From: JANOAR01 sp031411235
GTDB taxonomy: Bacteria > Verrucomicrobiota > Verrucomicrobiia > Verrucomicrobiales > Verrucomicrobiaceae
Length of the DNA: 30,246 nucleotides
NCBI GenBank assembly: GCA_031411235.1
Contig: JANOAR010000275.1
Location: 1 to 30,246, forward strand
Direction of reading: 5' to 3'
Shown here: positions 18,101 through 26,082 of the stretch, one piece after another
How the letters are laid out: every line of letters starts with the position of its first letter
Numbering within the stretch: position 1 is the first letter of the stretch
Notes under the pieces: model-generated
The model's database searches: none
The model's input: only the letters and a program-made list of their open reading frames with translations
Told to the model about the DNA's origin: nothing
Position numbers and translations under genes: made by a program

Positions 18101-21100
18101 ACTTCACCGCTGTTGATGCCACGGGTGTAATTCCAGAACAGGCGGTTGTAGGCGGGCGTAAGCGACACGGCAGGCGATCCGAAGTCATCGCGCCCGCGCA
18201 GCAGAGACAGCTCTTCATCGAGCGAGCTGCTGACCTGGCCTTCAAAGGAGAAGCGGCTGGTGTTGACCTCGGTGACGCTGGTTTGGTCGTCGATGGAGAT
18301 GGTGGGGTTGGCGGCGTCGGCGTAGGCTTCATTGCCCAGAATGGTGTAGAGATCATTGAGATAGCCTGCGGCGAGAATGAGGGCGTTGTTGGCGGAGTTG
18401 AAGTCAATGCCAGAGCCGATGGTGAAGGATTTGCCACGGTTGAGCACGGTCTCGTAGATCTCGATCAGGCCAGCATCGTTGATGTTTTCGAGGTTGAGCG
18501 CGATGTCGCCTTCCCAGCGTTTGCCAGCCTGGGTGAGCAGGCTGACGTCGGTGTTCACCGAGCTGTTGTAGAGGTTGTCCATGCGCTGGTTGAAGGGGTT
18601 GATCTTCGCCAGCACACGCTTGATCCAGCCTTCGACGAGCACTGGCGAGTCCCAGGTCGAGTAGTCGCTGTCGGGGGCACCAACCTTCTTGTAGCGCATG
18701 GTGAAGTAGGTGTCCGCCATCAGCACGGCTGGCGTGCTGAGCACTGCCGCAGGCGAGCCGCCGACGAGCACGCTGCTGCCAAGATTGGGGATGAGTGGAT
18801 CAATCCAGTTGGGGCCGCTGGTCTTGTCGCCCGTGGGTGGCAGGCCGCTGGTCGGAAAGCCATAGCGCCATTGGAAGACAAAGTTCTCGGGCCGCGCGCT
18901 GTAGTCGCCGCTGTGGCGCAGCACGACCTGCTCATCGAGCGGGTTGCTGGCCAGCAGCACCTTCAAATCGCCAGGATAGATGGTGGGATCGACCTTGATG
19001 ATCTGCATCACCACGGGATCGCCTGCATCGGTGAAGCACTTGCCGTTGCCAAACACCAGCGTGACGTAGCCGCTGTCCTTGCCCGTGGTGCTCAGCGCAT
19101 AGCTGTCCACCGCCGTGTCGGGATGCCGGATGTCGGGCAACTGCTGCGTTAAGAGAGTTCGATGATCGAGCGCCACATCCACCGACTTGCCTGCGGGCGG
19201 CGCGGAGAAAATGAGGGTCGGGGGATCGACATAGCCGGATCCTTGTTTGGTCACGGTGACCGCAGTTACCTTGCCAGCCACCATCGTGGCGGTGCCTGTG
19301 GCTAACACGCCACCCTGAGGCGGAGCCGAGAAGGTGACAGTCGGAGCAAAGCTGTAGCCCCAGCCGGGATAGAGCACCTGAGCGCTCGCGACCTTACCGC
19401 CTGTTAGCGAGGCTTCCGCCGTCGCGGGTTCATTGAGCTTGAAGGTTTCCAGTGTGGTGGACAGCCCGTCGATGGCGGCGTTCCACTTGGTGATTTCCGC
19501 AGGCGACGCGCCGGAGCAGAGATTCTTCAGTGCCGTGACATCGGCGAAGCTCAATGCATTGAGGTTGAGGTAATCCACGCCCACGGTCACGTCGATGAAC
19601 TCGCCCGTGAGCACCAGCGCGCCCTTGGTGCCTTTGGTGGGGTCGAAATAGAAGCGGTTCTGCAGGTGCGGTGGCAGTTGTTGGAAGTAGGTCTTGCCTG
19701 CGTAGAGGCTGGTCAGCAGAGCCTTGGGCAGAGCCGTCAGCCCCACCCTGGCATCATCCAGGTTGATGGTCTTCTGGCGCGTCGGGTCTTGCAGGAATAC
19801 CGAGTCATTGCTGCTGCCGCGATTGGCGATGGATTGCTGGTAGAGCACCTGCGCGCTGGCCTGGCCGCGCACCTGGGGCAAGCCTTCGCCTGCGGCCAAG
19901 GTCAGCGTCTGGCCAGTGAACAGCGTGCCGACTTTGATGTTGGCCCGCGTGGCGGCAGGCAGCGAGGGATCGTCGGGCCACTTGGGTTTGTAGGTCAGTG
20001 TGACGGCATCACCCGAATCGAGCGGTTTCCCAATGTCTGCGGCGACAAAGGGCTGCACGCTGCCGACGGCTGGCTGCTTGGTCATGCCAGGAAAGTAGAA
20101 GCCCGCCTGCAAGTAGTAGTAGAACTTCATGCCGAAGGTCGGCGCGCCACCGTTGTGCGGCCCACGGTAGATCCAATGCACGCCCTTGCGATCCACGAAG
20201 GTAAAGCTGTTGTAGTCCGTCGGGGCACCCGCTCCGGCAGCGGTGTCGGGAGCGAGTCTCACCTCCTTGTTGCGCACCGTATGACCGTCCTTTTGCAGGG
20301 GGATGGGCAGCCCCGTCAGCGGCATGGGCGGCTGGGCAGGAGTGCCTGCGATCTTGTCATAAACCAACGGATAGGTAACGGTTTCTTTGAAGACCTTGGC
20401 AATGCGCATCGCAGGGCGACTGCTCGCGGCCTCGTTGTATTGAATGAGCACATAAGGCTCCGAGCTGGTGCTGGTATTGAGGTCGCTGCGCAGCGCATAG
20501 GCGTTGCCGTCGAGCAGCAGCGCATGTTCCTCATTGGGGTTGTAGCCGATCTTGGTGGCGTCGTTCTGGACGTAGATGTTACCAGCCGCTTGCACGGAGG
20601 TGAGGCTGGGGTTTTCCAGTCCGAGCGTTGAGGCGATGACGAGTTCCTGCGGCTGCTGCTGCCGCTGCATCACGAAGGTCGTGCTATTGGTGACACTCGT
20701 CACCACGTAGCTGCCACTGGGTGCTCTGGCAGTCGCAAACAGCAACGTGTTGGGCAGAGTCAACACCGTGCCAACGGTGTAGCTCTGGGCCGTCCGCGTG
20801 GTCACGGTGTAACTCGCGTCTGGGTAGCTGATGAGGTAGTTGGCCTTCACCGCAGGCACATAGAAGGACTCGAACTTGCTGCTCGGCGCGCGCACCTGCT
20901 TGAACCACCAGACGCCCAAATTGCGGTCAGCGCTCAGGGCATTGACCGGGATGATAGCCCCAGCAGAAGCAGCCGCCACACCGCTGACGAAGGGGTTGAT
21001 GTAGGCCGCCTCGGAGTAGCAGAGACCGCTGGTGATGTAGCCGCCCAGCTCATACCCGTTGGAAGGTGGTTCGAGGCGGTCGCCGACGTTGGCGGCGAGG

Positions 21101-23229
21101 TCGTTGTCGGCGATGCCATCGGCGTTGCTGTCATTGAGCGTAGAGACGGCCGGCATGGCAATGATCGGGCCAGCGCCGTCGGTGTCGATCACCGCCGGGC
21201 TGCCCAGCAAGGTTTGCGACTGAATGAACAGCCGCACATACCAAGGCCCAGCCGAGGAGCTGAACTTCAGCATCGAGCGGTTGGTCTTGTCGGCACTGGC
21301 GGCGAAGTCCACCAGCAGCCGCTGCGTCTCGGCGTTCACCGAGGTTTCCTGCTCGGTGGGATCGTCTTGGAAGATCACCTCCGGCAGGCTGGTGGCGGCG
21401 AATTGCAGCGCGGTGGCCACCGAGTTACCGGTGTCTTCCACGTTGACGGGTTCATACGACGCCAGCGTGGGCGGCCAGGTCTGCGTGTAGTTGCGCTTCA
21501 ACTTGGGCCAGTTGATCGACAGTCCTGGCGCGGAGGGAGCGGCCAGGAAATGGATGGCGGCGTCCTTTTTCTCCAGCCAGTAAATGGTCACCAGATCGGG
21601 ATCAAGGTTCTCGCGTTCAGCGTAGTAGTCGCTGATGCCGTCGGGGCGGAGGTAGTCGCCATACAGGGCCTTGCCCACCTGCGCGGTGTTGAACTGCACG
21701 GCGGGGATGAGCTGGTCGTCGCCTTCCTCGGGGAAGCCCGTGCGCGGCTTCAGCCTCTCGCCCAGATAGGTGGGCACGGTGGCCACCTCGGCCACGCGGT
21801 GGATGTCCAGCAAGTCGGCCCCAAGGAACTCATGGATTCCAGTGCTGCCCACTTTTTCTTTGCCCAGGTACTCGATGAAGATGCGGCCTTCGACGTTGTA
21901 GGCATGAAGAGAAGCCGGGCCGTTCTCCTTGTCATACCAGAGCGTGCGCTGTTCACCATTGGAGGTATCCCCGTTGGGATTGCTGCCCACGGGCACGTAC
22001 TCGGTCGTCATGCCGGGGACGAAGGTGTTGTACACCGGGTTGGCCCGCACGATCTTACCTTCCGGCACCATCACCAGCGGGCTTCGGAAGCCCTTCTCTG
22101 TCCAGAAAATGCTGCGCGCATCCTGCGGGTTTCGCGAAGCCGAGGAAACAACGAAGCTCTCCTGCCGGAACTTGTAGGTGGGCACTTGCTCGCCCGCCTC
22201 GCTGGTATCCGGTGCGGTGGTGACCCAGGTGATGACGACGCGCCCGGCCTGGGTGGCAAACACACGGTTGGCGTGAGGGCTGTAATAATAGGGCTGGTAG
22301 GGCGCAAAGGTAATGGCGGTGGCGCTGGCGATGGTGCGGTTGGCATTGCCTGCGAGCGTGACGCTGGTGCCGCTGATGAAGTTCACTCGCTGGCCCAGTA
22401 GCGTGGCCCCAGTGACAAGGTTGTCGGGTGTAGAGACGACTGTGACTTTGCTGCTGGTGGTCGAGCTTTGAGTGATTGTCACGTTGCCCACATCTGGCAA
22501 GACTGTGCCAGCAGCGACAGCCGAGAAGGTCTCGCCGGGCTCCACGGGATTGGTGCGCCAGTAGTTGGTCGCCGTTACATCCAGCGGCACGTCATTCCAG
22601 TCCAGGGTGGGTGGTGGTATCACATCACCGAGGAAGTACAGCGTGGGCGTGGAGCCGAAGCTGTCGCCGAAGCTGGAAGCCTCCAGGATGATGGTGGCGG
22701 TGACTAGCAATGTCGGAGGCCAGGTGCCTGTTTTCACGAGGTTGTTCGGCAAGTAACTCGCTAGCTCAGGCTGCACGTTGTCCACGGCAGCGGCGCGATA
22801 GGCCGCCGAGCTCCCCGAAGTGCTGGACCAGCCGGAATTGGGCGTGCCCGTGGTGGTGCCGAGAACCAGGATGGTCGGTGGCGCAATGCGGATGGTGGGC
22901 AGACTGCCAGCCGTGTAGCCACTACCACCATCGACGATGGTGAAGCCAGTCACTATCCCCCCCGAGATGGTAGCAGTGACCCTGGCCGTGGAGCCCGAAG
23001 CAGGCGGGCCGATGACGACCAATGGTGGGGCCGAGTAGCTACCGCCAGGGCTAGTGATGGTGATCTTGGTCGCGTCCACCTTGCCCGAGGTAATGCCCGT
23101 GACGGCGGCCCCCGCACAGCGTGGATCGAGCACGTTGGTGGGGTCGAGTTGAATCTCGAACTGCGCCTGCGCCGTGTGGGCAAGGAGCAGGGAGCAGAAG
23201 GCAAAGAGGAGGTGGCGCATGCAGATCAT
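15121..23229 (-). CDS. Giant secreted protein with helical stalk and beta-rich C-terminal domain, 2702 aa
   Basis: The start (ATG 23229; ATG 23220 equally possible) gives a signal peptide, MRHLLFAFCSLLLAHTAQA. Residues about 25-110 and 1276-1343 carry glycine-rich GGSGY...PP...ISGG repeats like those in phage tail and surface proteins. A long middle part has NPNEEHALLLDGNAYALR (about 900), LPPHLQNRFYFDP (about 1190), LNPLGLSPGAIAFDI (about 1910) and LKEIYGSPYGGDIGAGK (about 1990). I recall this motif series from giant uncharacterised proteins of Verrucomicrobia and Planctomycetes. Residues about 1933-2343 are mostly helical, with alanine-rich hydrophobic helices (2160-2236), then YSYLAAKSYDYETGLL. 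The last 270 residues are beta-rich and end SVKDIQLFLRTYSHSGN. The layout of hydrophobic helices, coiled coil and terminal beta-sandwich recalls TcA of Tc toxins, but this is only a resemblance by eye. Role unknown; the place in the operon suggests a surface complex. Confidence 0.85.
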   Translation of the reverse strand: MICMRHLLFAFCSLLLAHTAQAQFEIQLDPTNVLDPRCAGAAVTGITSGKVDATKITITSPGGSYSAPPLVVIGPPASGSTARVTATISGGIVTGFTIVDGGSGYTAGSLPTIRIAPPTILVLGTTTGTPNSGWSSTSGSSAAYRAAAVDNVQPELASYLPNNLVKTGTWPPTLLVTATIILEASSFGDSFGSTPTLYFLGDVIPPPTLDWNDVPLDVTATNYWRTNPVEPGETFSAVAAGTVLPDVGNVTITQSSTTSSKVTVVSTPDNLVTGATLLGQRVNFISGTSVTLAGNANRTIASATAITFAPYQPYYYSPHANRVFATQAGRVVITWVTTAPDTSEAGEQVPTYKFRQESFVVSSASRNPQDARSIFWTEKGFRSPLVMVPEGKIVRANPVYNTFVPGMTTEYVPVGSNPNGDTSNGEQRTLWYDKENGPASLHAYNVEGRIFIEYLGKEKVGSTGIHEFLGADLLDIHRVAEVATVPTYLGERLKPRTGFPEEGDDQLIPAVQFNTAQVGKALYGDYLRPDGISDYYAERENLDPDLVTIYWLEKKDAAIHFLAAPSAPGLSINWPKLKRNYTQTWPPTLASYEPVNVEDTGNSVATALQFAATSLPEVIFQDDPTEQETSVNAETQRLLVDFAASADKTNRSMLKFSSSAGPWYVRLFIQSQTLLGSPAVIDTDGAGPIIAMPAVSTLNDSNADGIADNDLAANVGDRLEPPSNGYELGGYITSGLCYSEAAYINPFVSGVAAASAGAIIPVNALSADRNLGVWWFKQVRAPSSKFESFYVPAVKANYLISYPDASYTVTTRTAQSYTVGTVLTLPNTLLFATARAPSGSYVVTSVTNSTTFVMQRQQQPQELVIASTLGLENPSLTSVQAAGNIYVQNDATKIGYNPNEEHALLLDGNAYALRSDLNTSTSSEPYVLIQYNEAASSRPAMRIAKVFKETVTYPLVYDKIAGTPAQPPMPLTGLPIPLQKDGHTVRNKEVRLAPDTAAGAGAPTDYNSFTFVDRKGVHWIYRGPHNGGAPTFGMKFYYYLQAGFYFPGMTKQPAVGSVQPFVAADIGKPLDSGDAVTLTYKPKWPDDPSLPAATRANIKVGTLFTGQTLTLAAGEGLPQVRGQASAQVLYQQSIANRGSSNDSVFLQDPTRQKTINLDDARVGLTALPKALLTSLYAGKTYFQQLPPHLQNRFYFDPTKGTKGALVLTGEFIDVTVGVDYLNLNALSFADVTALKNLCSGASPAEITKWNAAIDGLSTTLETFKLNEPATAEASLTGGKVASAQVLYPGWGYSFAPTVTFSAPPQGGVLATGTATMVAGKVTAVTVTKQGSGYVDPPTLIFSAPPAGKSVDVALDHRTLLTQQLPDIRHPDTAVDSYALSTTGKDSGYVTLVFGNGKCFTDAGDPVVMQIIKVDPTIYPGDLKVLLASNPLDEQVVLRHSGDYSARPENFVFQWRYGFPTSGLPPTGDKTSGPNWIDPLIPNLGSSVLVGGSPAAVLSTPAVLMADTYFTMRYKKVGAPDSDYSTWDSPVLVEGWIKRVLAKINPFNQRMDNLYNSSVNTDVSLLTQAGKRWEGDIALNLENINDAGLIEIYETVLNRGKSFTIGSGIDFNSANNALILAAGYLNDLYTILGNEAYADAANPTISIDDQTSVTEVNTSRFSFEGQVSSSLDEELSLLRGRDDFGSPAVSLTPAYNRLFWNYTRGINSGEVLYAVNYNIKEKSGSSTADGKLDAADAQRMFPQGHGDAYGHYLTAIKGYYKLLNHPYFTWTPQAEAVTVLGQAVLVDYKDERKFAAAAGNISRTAAQIVSLVHRQSYQDDPASGWSQFRDGKPNPITGTERHQGLDEWESRAAQGSYLNWIVGNAMLPSVDTNPAHTGVQIIDRTTVPELNELVASADTFQSGMDLANAHLNPLGLSPGAIAFDISPTELRAGSSHYDQVNARALRAVLNAKGSFDQAAKMTRLLRNQENQIGSEQEAIEDQEKAYVKQLKEIYGSPYGGDIGAGKAYAQGYAGPDTERWFIIDRPTDLVNTTVPVTVNIRVPTQVRGFTGNAITDIVNSYNTINTVAKSVTIAPNQFAQFATVLEPSGSLGSRPQTGSLQKALMESYLAQVALLEANQDLQVLQKRFQRGGEVFQGLVQSHVDQITEKKEAGSKIAVLNAAAGVLSAIGEKIGVANEVTIQTAAAVAETLPTAAGTSIDATAPARGAIKAAVTGISLSTKLAKVALQAAAMVLRAKAGSLASELERTLLEIGFNQQELQAASDFERVYYELANQQYHLATLMAELQNANQNVTNLSTSGQRVLVERETFRNRAAAVITGYRTKDLTFRTFRNEALEQYRTLFDLAGRYSYLAAKSYDYETGLLGTPEGKAVINKIVSSRALGDLTGGVPQATVSTLGDSGLAGTMAQLNADFSVAKGRLGINNPDQYGTLFSMRHELYRLLDDPAKTDDDVAWQQTLEQAIVPNLMADPDVVKQCNNIRKPDGSAVPGLLISFSTSIEHGKNFFGLSTAAGDHNYSPSSYATKISSVGLVFPGYVGMDPYAFGNPTAGGPNSSDPNSLNATPYAYLIPCGTDYMLAPPLGDTNTLRSWDVHDQALPLPYNLGASAFNTTQFFTADGTLSEQPWLLRKHQAFRPVSTQAFFYSSIPAEFTNSRLVARSVWNSEWKIVIPAYTLLNNETDGLNRFVRSVKDIQLFLRTYSHSGN

Positions 23230-23249
23230 AGCGGGAGGCGGGGGAAGGA

Positions 23250-23277
23250 ATGACGAAGGGCGAATGTCGGAAGGGGG
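23250..23277. repeat. Degenerate period-7 repeat tract
   Basis: Four heptamers: ATGACGA, AGGGCGA, ATGTCGG, AAGGGGG. It lies 21 bp upstream of the start of the 2702-aa gene and would be in its leader RNA. Confidence 0.4.
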
Positions 23278-23400
23278 TTACCGGGCGAGGTGGCAGCGGT
23301 GGGCGAATGACGGGGCGTTCAGGCGCGCTGTAGGGCGTTGCTGGGCGCGGAAGCGTGAAGCTGGGGGCTGAGCTTGGACTGGAGGCGTTGATTCATCCCC

Positions 23401-23831
23401 AACGCCAAAGGCGTTGCGGCCCGCCCAGGGTTGGCCAGCGAGTGCAGGTGTCAGTTGATGCTTAACACCGAAGGTGTTGTGGAATTGAGCCCAGGGTTGG
23501 CCGAGTGAAGCGAGGCCTACCCTGGGTTTGCGAGCGCCGCGAGGCCGCGCGAACTCGTGACATGGCTGAGGATCACGCTCACTAGAAGCGCCCCTCCCCA
23601 GCAGTGCCAGCGGCCCGCGATGCTGGGGAAGGGCGCTTCTGGATGCCTCGGGTGCTGGCATTGTCCAGGGTTCGCGCATCTTGCCGCTACGCGGTAACCC
23701 AGGGTAGCCCAGACTCGCTTTGGCTCGCTTGGGCAACCCTGGGCTTAATTCCACAACACCTTCGGTGTTAAAGCCAAGACAGGGCTCCAGCCCAATCTTC
23801 GTGGCATTAGGAGCCCCAACGCCAAAGGCGT
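23401..23831. repeat. Outer palindromic element around copy B
   Basis: It is bounded by AACGCC-AAA-GGCGTT (23401-23415, followed by CCCAGGGTTGG at 23425) and AACGCC-AAA-GGCGT (23818-23831). Its end hairpin uses G-C at the variable pair, where the outer element of the other gap uses C-G and the inner 345-bp element uses A-T. Confidence 0.5.
23431..23775. repeat. 345-bp palindromic repeat, copy B
   Basis: Same length and orientation as copy A at 14350-14694, with about 20 substitutions and no gaps. End hairpins are at 23464-23478 and 23755-23769, and the central hairpin is at 23582-23642. TTAAAGCC at its right edge is uninterrupted, so this copy shows the state before the 160-bp insertion seen at copy A. 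Confidence 0.8.
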
Positions 23832-23923
23832 AACACATCCTGCCAGCAGCAGGCTGCCGCACTCCACGGGCTGCGCCACCCTTCGATGTCATTCGCGTCT
23901 TCATAGCGGCTGAGTCAGCAGCG

Positions 23924-26020
23924 TTACTCGGCCTTCAGCGAGGCGGTGCGGATGATGGACTTGTCCCCACTGAGCAGCTTCTCGATGGCGGCCAGCTTGG
24001 CATCGCGAGTCTTGTCCGCAGCTTCGAGGGCGGCGACGCGCTCGCGCAGGGCGGTGTTTTCGTCCTGCAAGGCCTTCACTTCGGCGTCCTTCTCCTTCTT
24101 GATCTGCTGGGTGGCGGAGACGTTCAGCATGGAGATCGCATCGTAGTCCACCACGCGGAAGTCGTTCACTTCGCGGCCATAGACAAACACCTTTTCGCCA
24201 GCGGGCTTGAAGGCGGTGCGGAATTTCTTGTGCTCCTTCTCGTCGATCTCCAGCACCTCATACACTTCCTGGGTTTCGTCACCGATCAGCCGAACTCTCT
24301 CGCCTTTCTTCAAGTCGGTTGCCAAATGCACCCAGCCGTCTGCGATGGTTGCGCTTTTGAAGATGTCTGGGACGACACCAGTGGACTTGCTGACGGCCTG
24401 CGGAAATACTTTCTCAACTTGCTGGGCGATGACCTTCTTCTGGGGGGCCTGAGAGGCGCTGTGATCCTTATAACGATAATCGGTGACCTCAATGCTAAGC
24501 AGACGGTTCATATCTTCAGCCCCATTAGAAATACCTTTCACAACTTTGATACGAGAGTCGGAATTAGTGTGGACATTCCCATCCACCCGAATGCCTCCAT
24601 TAGTATGGATGGCGATATCTTGGGTCAAGTTGCGGTCAGGTTGCCACGGCGGATCATCGTTCATTTCAACATATGAATAAAAAGTTTGGCTGACTTTCTT
24701 TGTTACATGAAGACCAGCGTCAGGGTTATTGGTGCCGATGCCGACTTTACCGTCTGTTTTCACGATCATTCGCCCGCCAGCGACACTAGCTGAATTGATA
24801 CTGAAATCATAGTCAGCGGAGTATTGAGTGAAGGCATTGGTGCTCATGCCCCCATTGGAAGACACATGATTAGCGGATGAGATTGTTCCAGAGGTCGTAA
24901 TGTTAGTGGTGCTGATGCCGCCATTGGCAGTGATGCCGCCATTGTTAACGACCAAGCCGCCATTGGCAGTGATTTGTTGACCGGCACTGATTTGACCATC
25001 GATGGAGATCCCATTGTAACTATGGAGAGCGTTGACCAACTCCACGTTGCCGTAAAACACATGCGAACCCGCTTGATAATCCAACCGAGCTCCAGCACTT
25101 GCGATTAGTCGGCAATTGTAATCCGCCGACGTGCCGTCACTGGTAAAATCAATGTAAGGTGAACCGCTTCTTATCTCCAAAGCAGAAAGACTGCTCGGCT
25201 GCGGCAGGGCTGCCGTGTTGGTGAGCTTGGCCGCATCCAGGCTCTGAATCTGGCTGTTGGCGATTAGGCTCCCTATCTTGGCAGCGCTGATGCTGCTAAT
25301 TTGTGCGTCACTGACCTGTCCAATGAGCTTGCTGACGCTCAAGCCAGAGATTTGGGAGTCACCAAGGATGGGAAGCCGGGCTGTGGCCAGCGTTCCAGAG
25401 GTGATGTTGGCCGCATTGAGGCTAATCAAACCAGCGCCGTTGCCCGTGAAGTTGCCCGCACTGATGGTGGCATTGGTGAAGGTGGATGTGCCAGTCGTCT
25501 GGACGACATTGTTCGCGGTTTCGCTGAACTTCGAGCGGAAGGCGAAGGCCGAGGAGGCGATCTGCTGGCGCGGGGTGATCTCGGTGTCCACGGTGGGGGT
25601 GCCGTCATCCACGGTGACGCCGAGGTAGCGCTCGCTGGCGTTAAAGGCGGTGGCGAGGATGGTCTCGCTGCCGCCCACGCGGGTGCCCTGGCCGACCAGC
25701 GCGCTGAAGTCGCCATGCAGGATGGCGACGGTCTGCTCCTCGGCATAGATGAGGTCGCCAGCGGCGATGCTGGTGGCGTGCCCCCAAAGTTTGAAGGTGA
25801 CCTTGCGGTTCACGGGTGTGGTCTCGCCCACCACCACGCCTGCGGAGTTGAGCACCCGGCCACGGTAGTTGATGTAGCTGGGGATGCCATTCACCACGGA
25901 CTGCGCCTGGGCGCTGCTGTGCAGCAGGGCGGGAACGGCGAGCAGGGAGAGCAGCAGCGCGTGCAGAGGTCGCTGTCTGCCGAGGGGCGATGGGAGGCGG
26001 GGGGCGGTGTTGGTTTTCAT
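23924..26020 (-). CDS. Secreted tail-fibre-like protein with C-terminal S74 endosialidase-type chaperone, 698 aa
   Basis: ATG 26020 is chosen because it places a proper signal peptide (RPLHALLLSLLAVPALLHSS, then AQA) near the N-terminus. ATG 26086, which overlaps the stop of the upstream gene as ATGA, adds 22 residues and is the alternative. Domains: an N-terminal beta domain (about 40-170) with YRGRVLNSAG, common in large exported proteins of this phylum; a low-complexity repeat stalk rich in Asn, Gly, Ser and Ile (ANITSGTL, ANGGITANGGI; about 180-430); KVGIGTNNP, typical just before S74 domains; and the S74 intramolecular chaperone from about 487, with SDSRIKVVKG (Ser-Asp site), VIAQQVEKVFPQAV and VDYDAISMLNVSATQ, with an inserted beta segment of about 70 residues. 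A coiled coil (about 637-687) ends the protein. Family knowledge: S74 domains trimerise fibres and cut themselves off. A trimeric extracellular fibre is therefore likely. Confidence 0.85.
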   Translation of the reverse strand: MKTNTAPRLPSPLGRQRPLHALLLSLLAVPALLHSSAQAQSVVNGIPSYINYRGRVLNSAGVVVGETTPVNRKVTFKLWGHATSIAAGDLIYAEEQTVAILHGDFSALVGQGTRVGGSETILATAFNASERYLGVTVDDGTPTVDTEITPRQQIASSAFAFRSKFSETANNVVQTTGTSTFTNATISAGNFTGNGAGLISLNAANITSGTLATARLPILGDSQISGLSVSKLIGQVSDAQISSISAAKIGSLIANSQIQSLDAAKLTNTAALPQPSSLSALEIRSGSPYIDFTSDGTSADYNCRLIASAGARLDYQAGSHVFYGNVELVNALHSYNGISIDGQISAGQQITANGGLVVNNGGITANGGISTTNITTSGTISSANHVSSNGGMSTNAFTQYSADYDFSINSASVAGGRMIVKTDGKVGIGTNNPDAGLHVTKKVSQTFYSYVEMNDDPPWQPDRNLTQDIAIHTNGGIRVDGNVHTNSDSRIKVVKGISNGAEDMNRLLSIEVTDYRYKDHSASQAPQKKVIAQQVEKVFPQAVSKSTGVVPDIFKSATIADGWVHLATDLKKGERVRLIGDETQEVYEVLEIDEKEHKKFRTAFKPAGEKVFVYGREVNDFRVVDYDAISMLNVSATQQIKKEKDAEVKALQDENTALRERVAALEAADKTRDAKLAAIEKLLSGDKSIIRTASLKAE

Positions 26021-26082
26021 GGCGTGATGGATGGCGGGAGGGTTGAGATGGCGGGTGGCTGTTGAGAAAGGGTGATGAAGTT

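Larger units (their letters stand above)
23230..23923. other. 694-bp gene-free gap with palindromic repeats
   Basis: The gap holds a period-7 tract just upstream of the 2702-aa gene (23250-23277), an outer element bounded by AACGCC-AAA-GGCGTT hairpins (23401-23415 and 23818-23831), and the 345-bp element copy B inside it. The leftward open frame 23278-23904 is coded by these repeats and duplicates the one in the other gap, so it is not called as a gene. Nothing else was seen between 23832 and 23923. Confidence 0.7.

Noticed and set aside
17416..19152. Rightward open frame of 578 codons opposite the 2702-aa gene
   Set aside because: It mirrors the coding strand, has a biased composition (V, G, A, E) and no domain. 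The leftward frame contains the recognisable motifs.
23278..23904. Leftward 208-codon frame in the second gap
   Set aside because: Same reason: a translated copy of the 345-bp repeat and its flanks.
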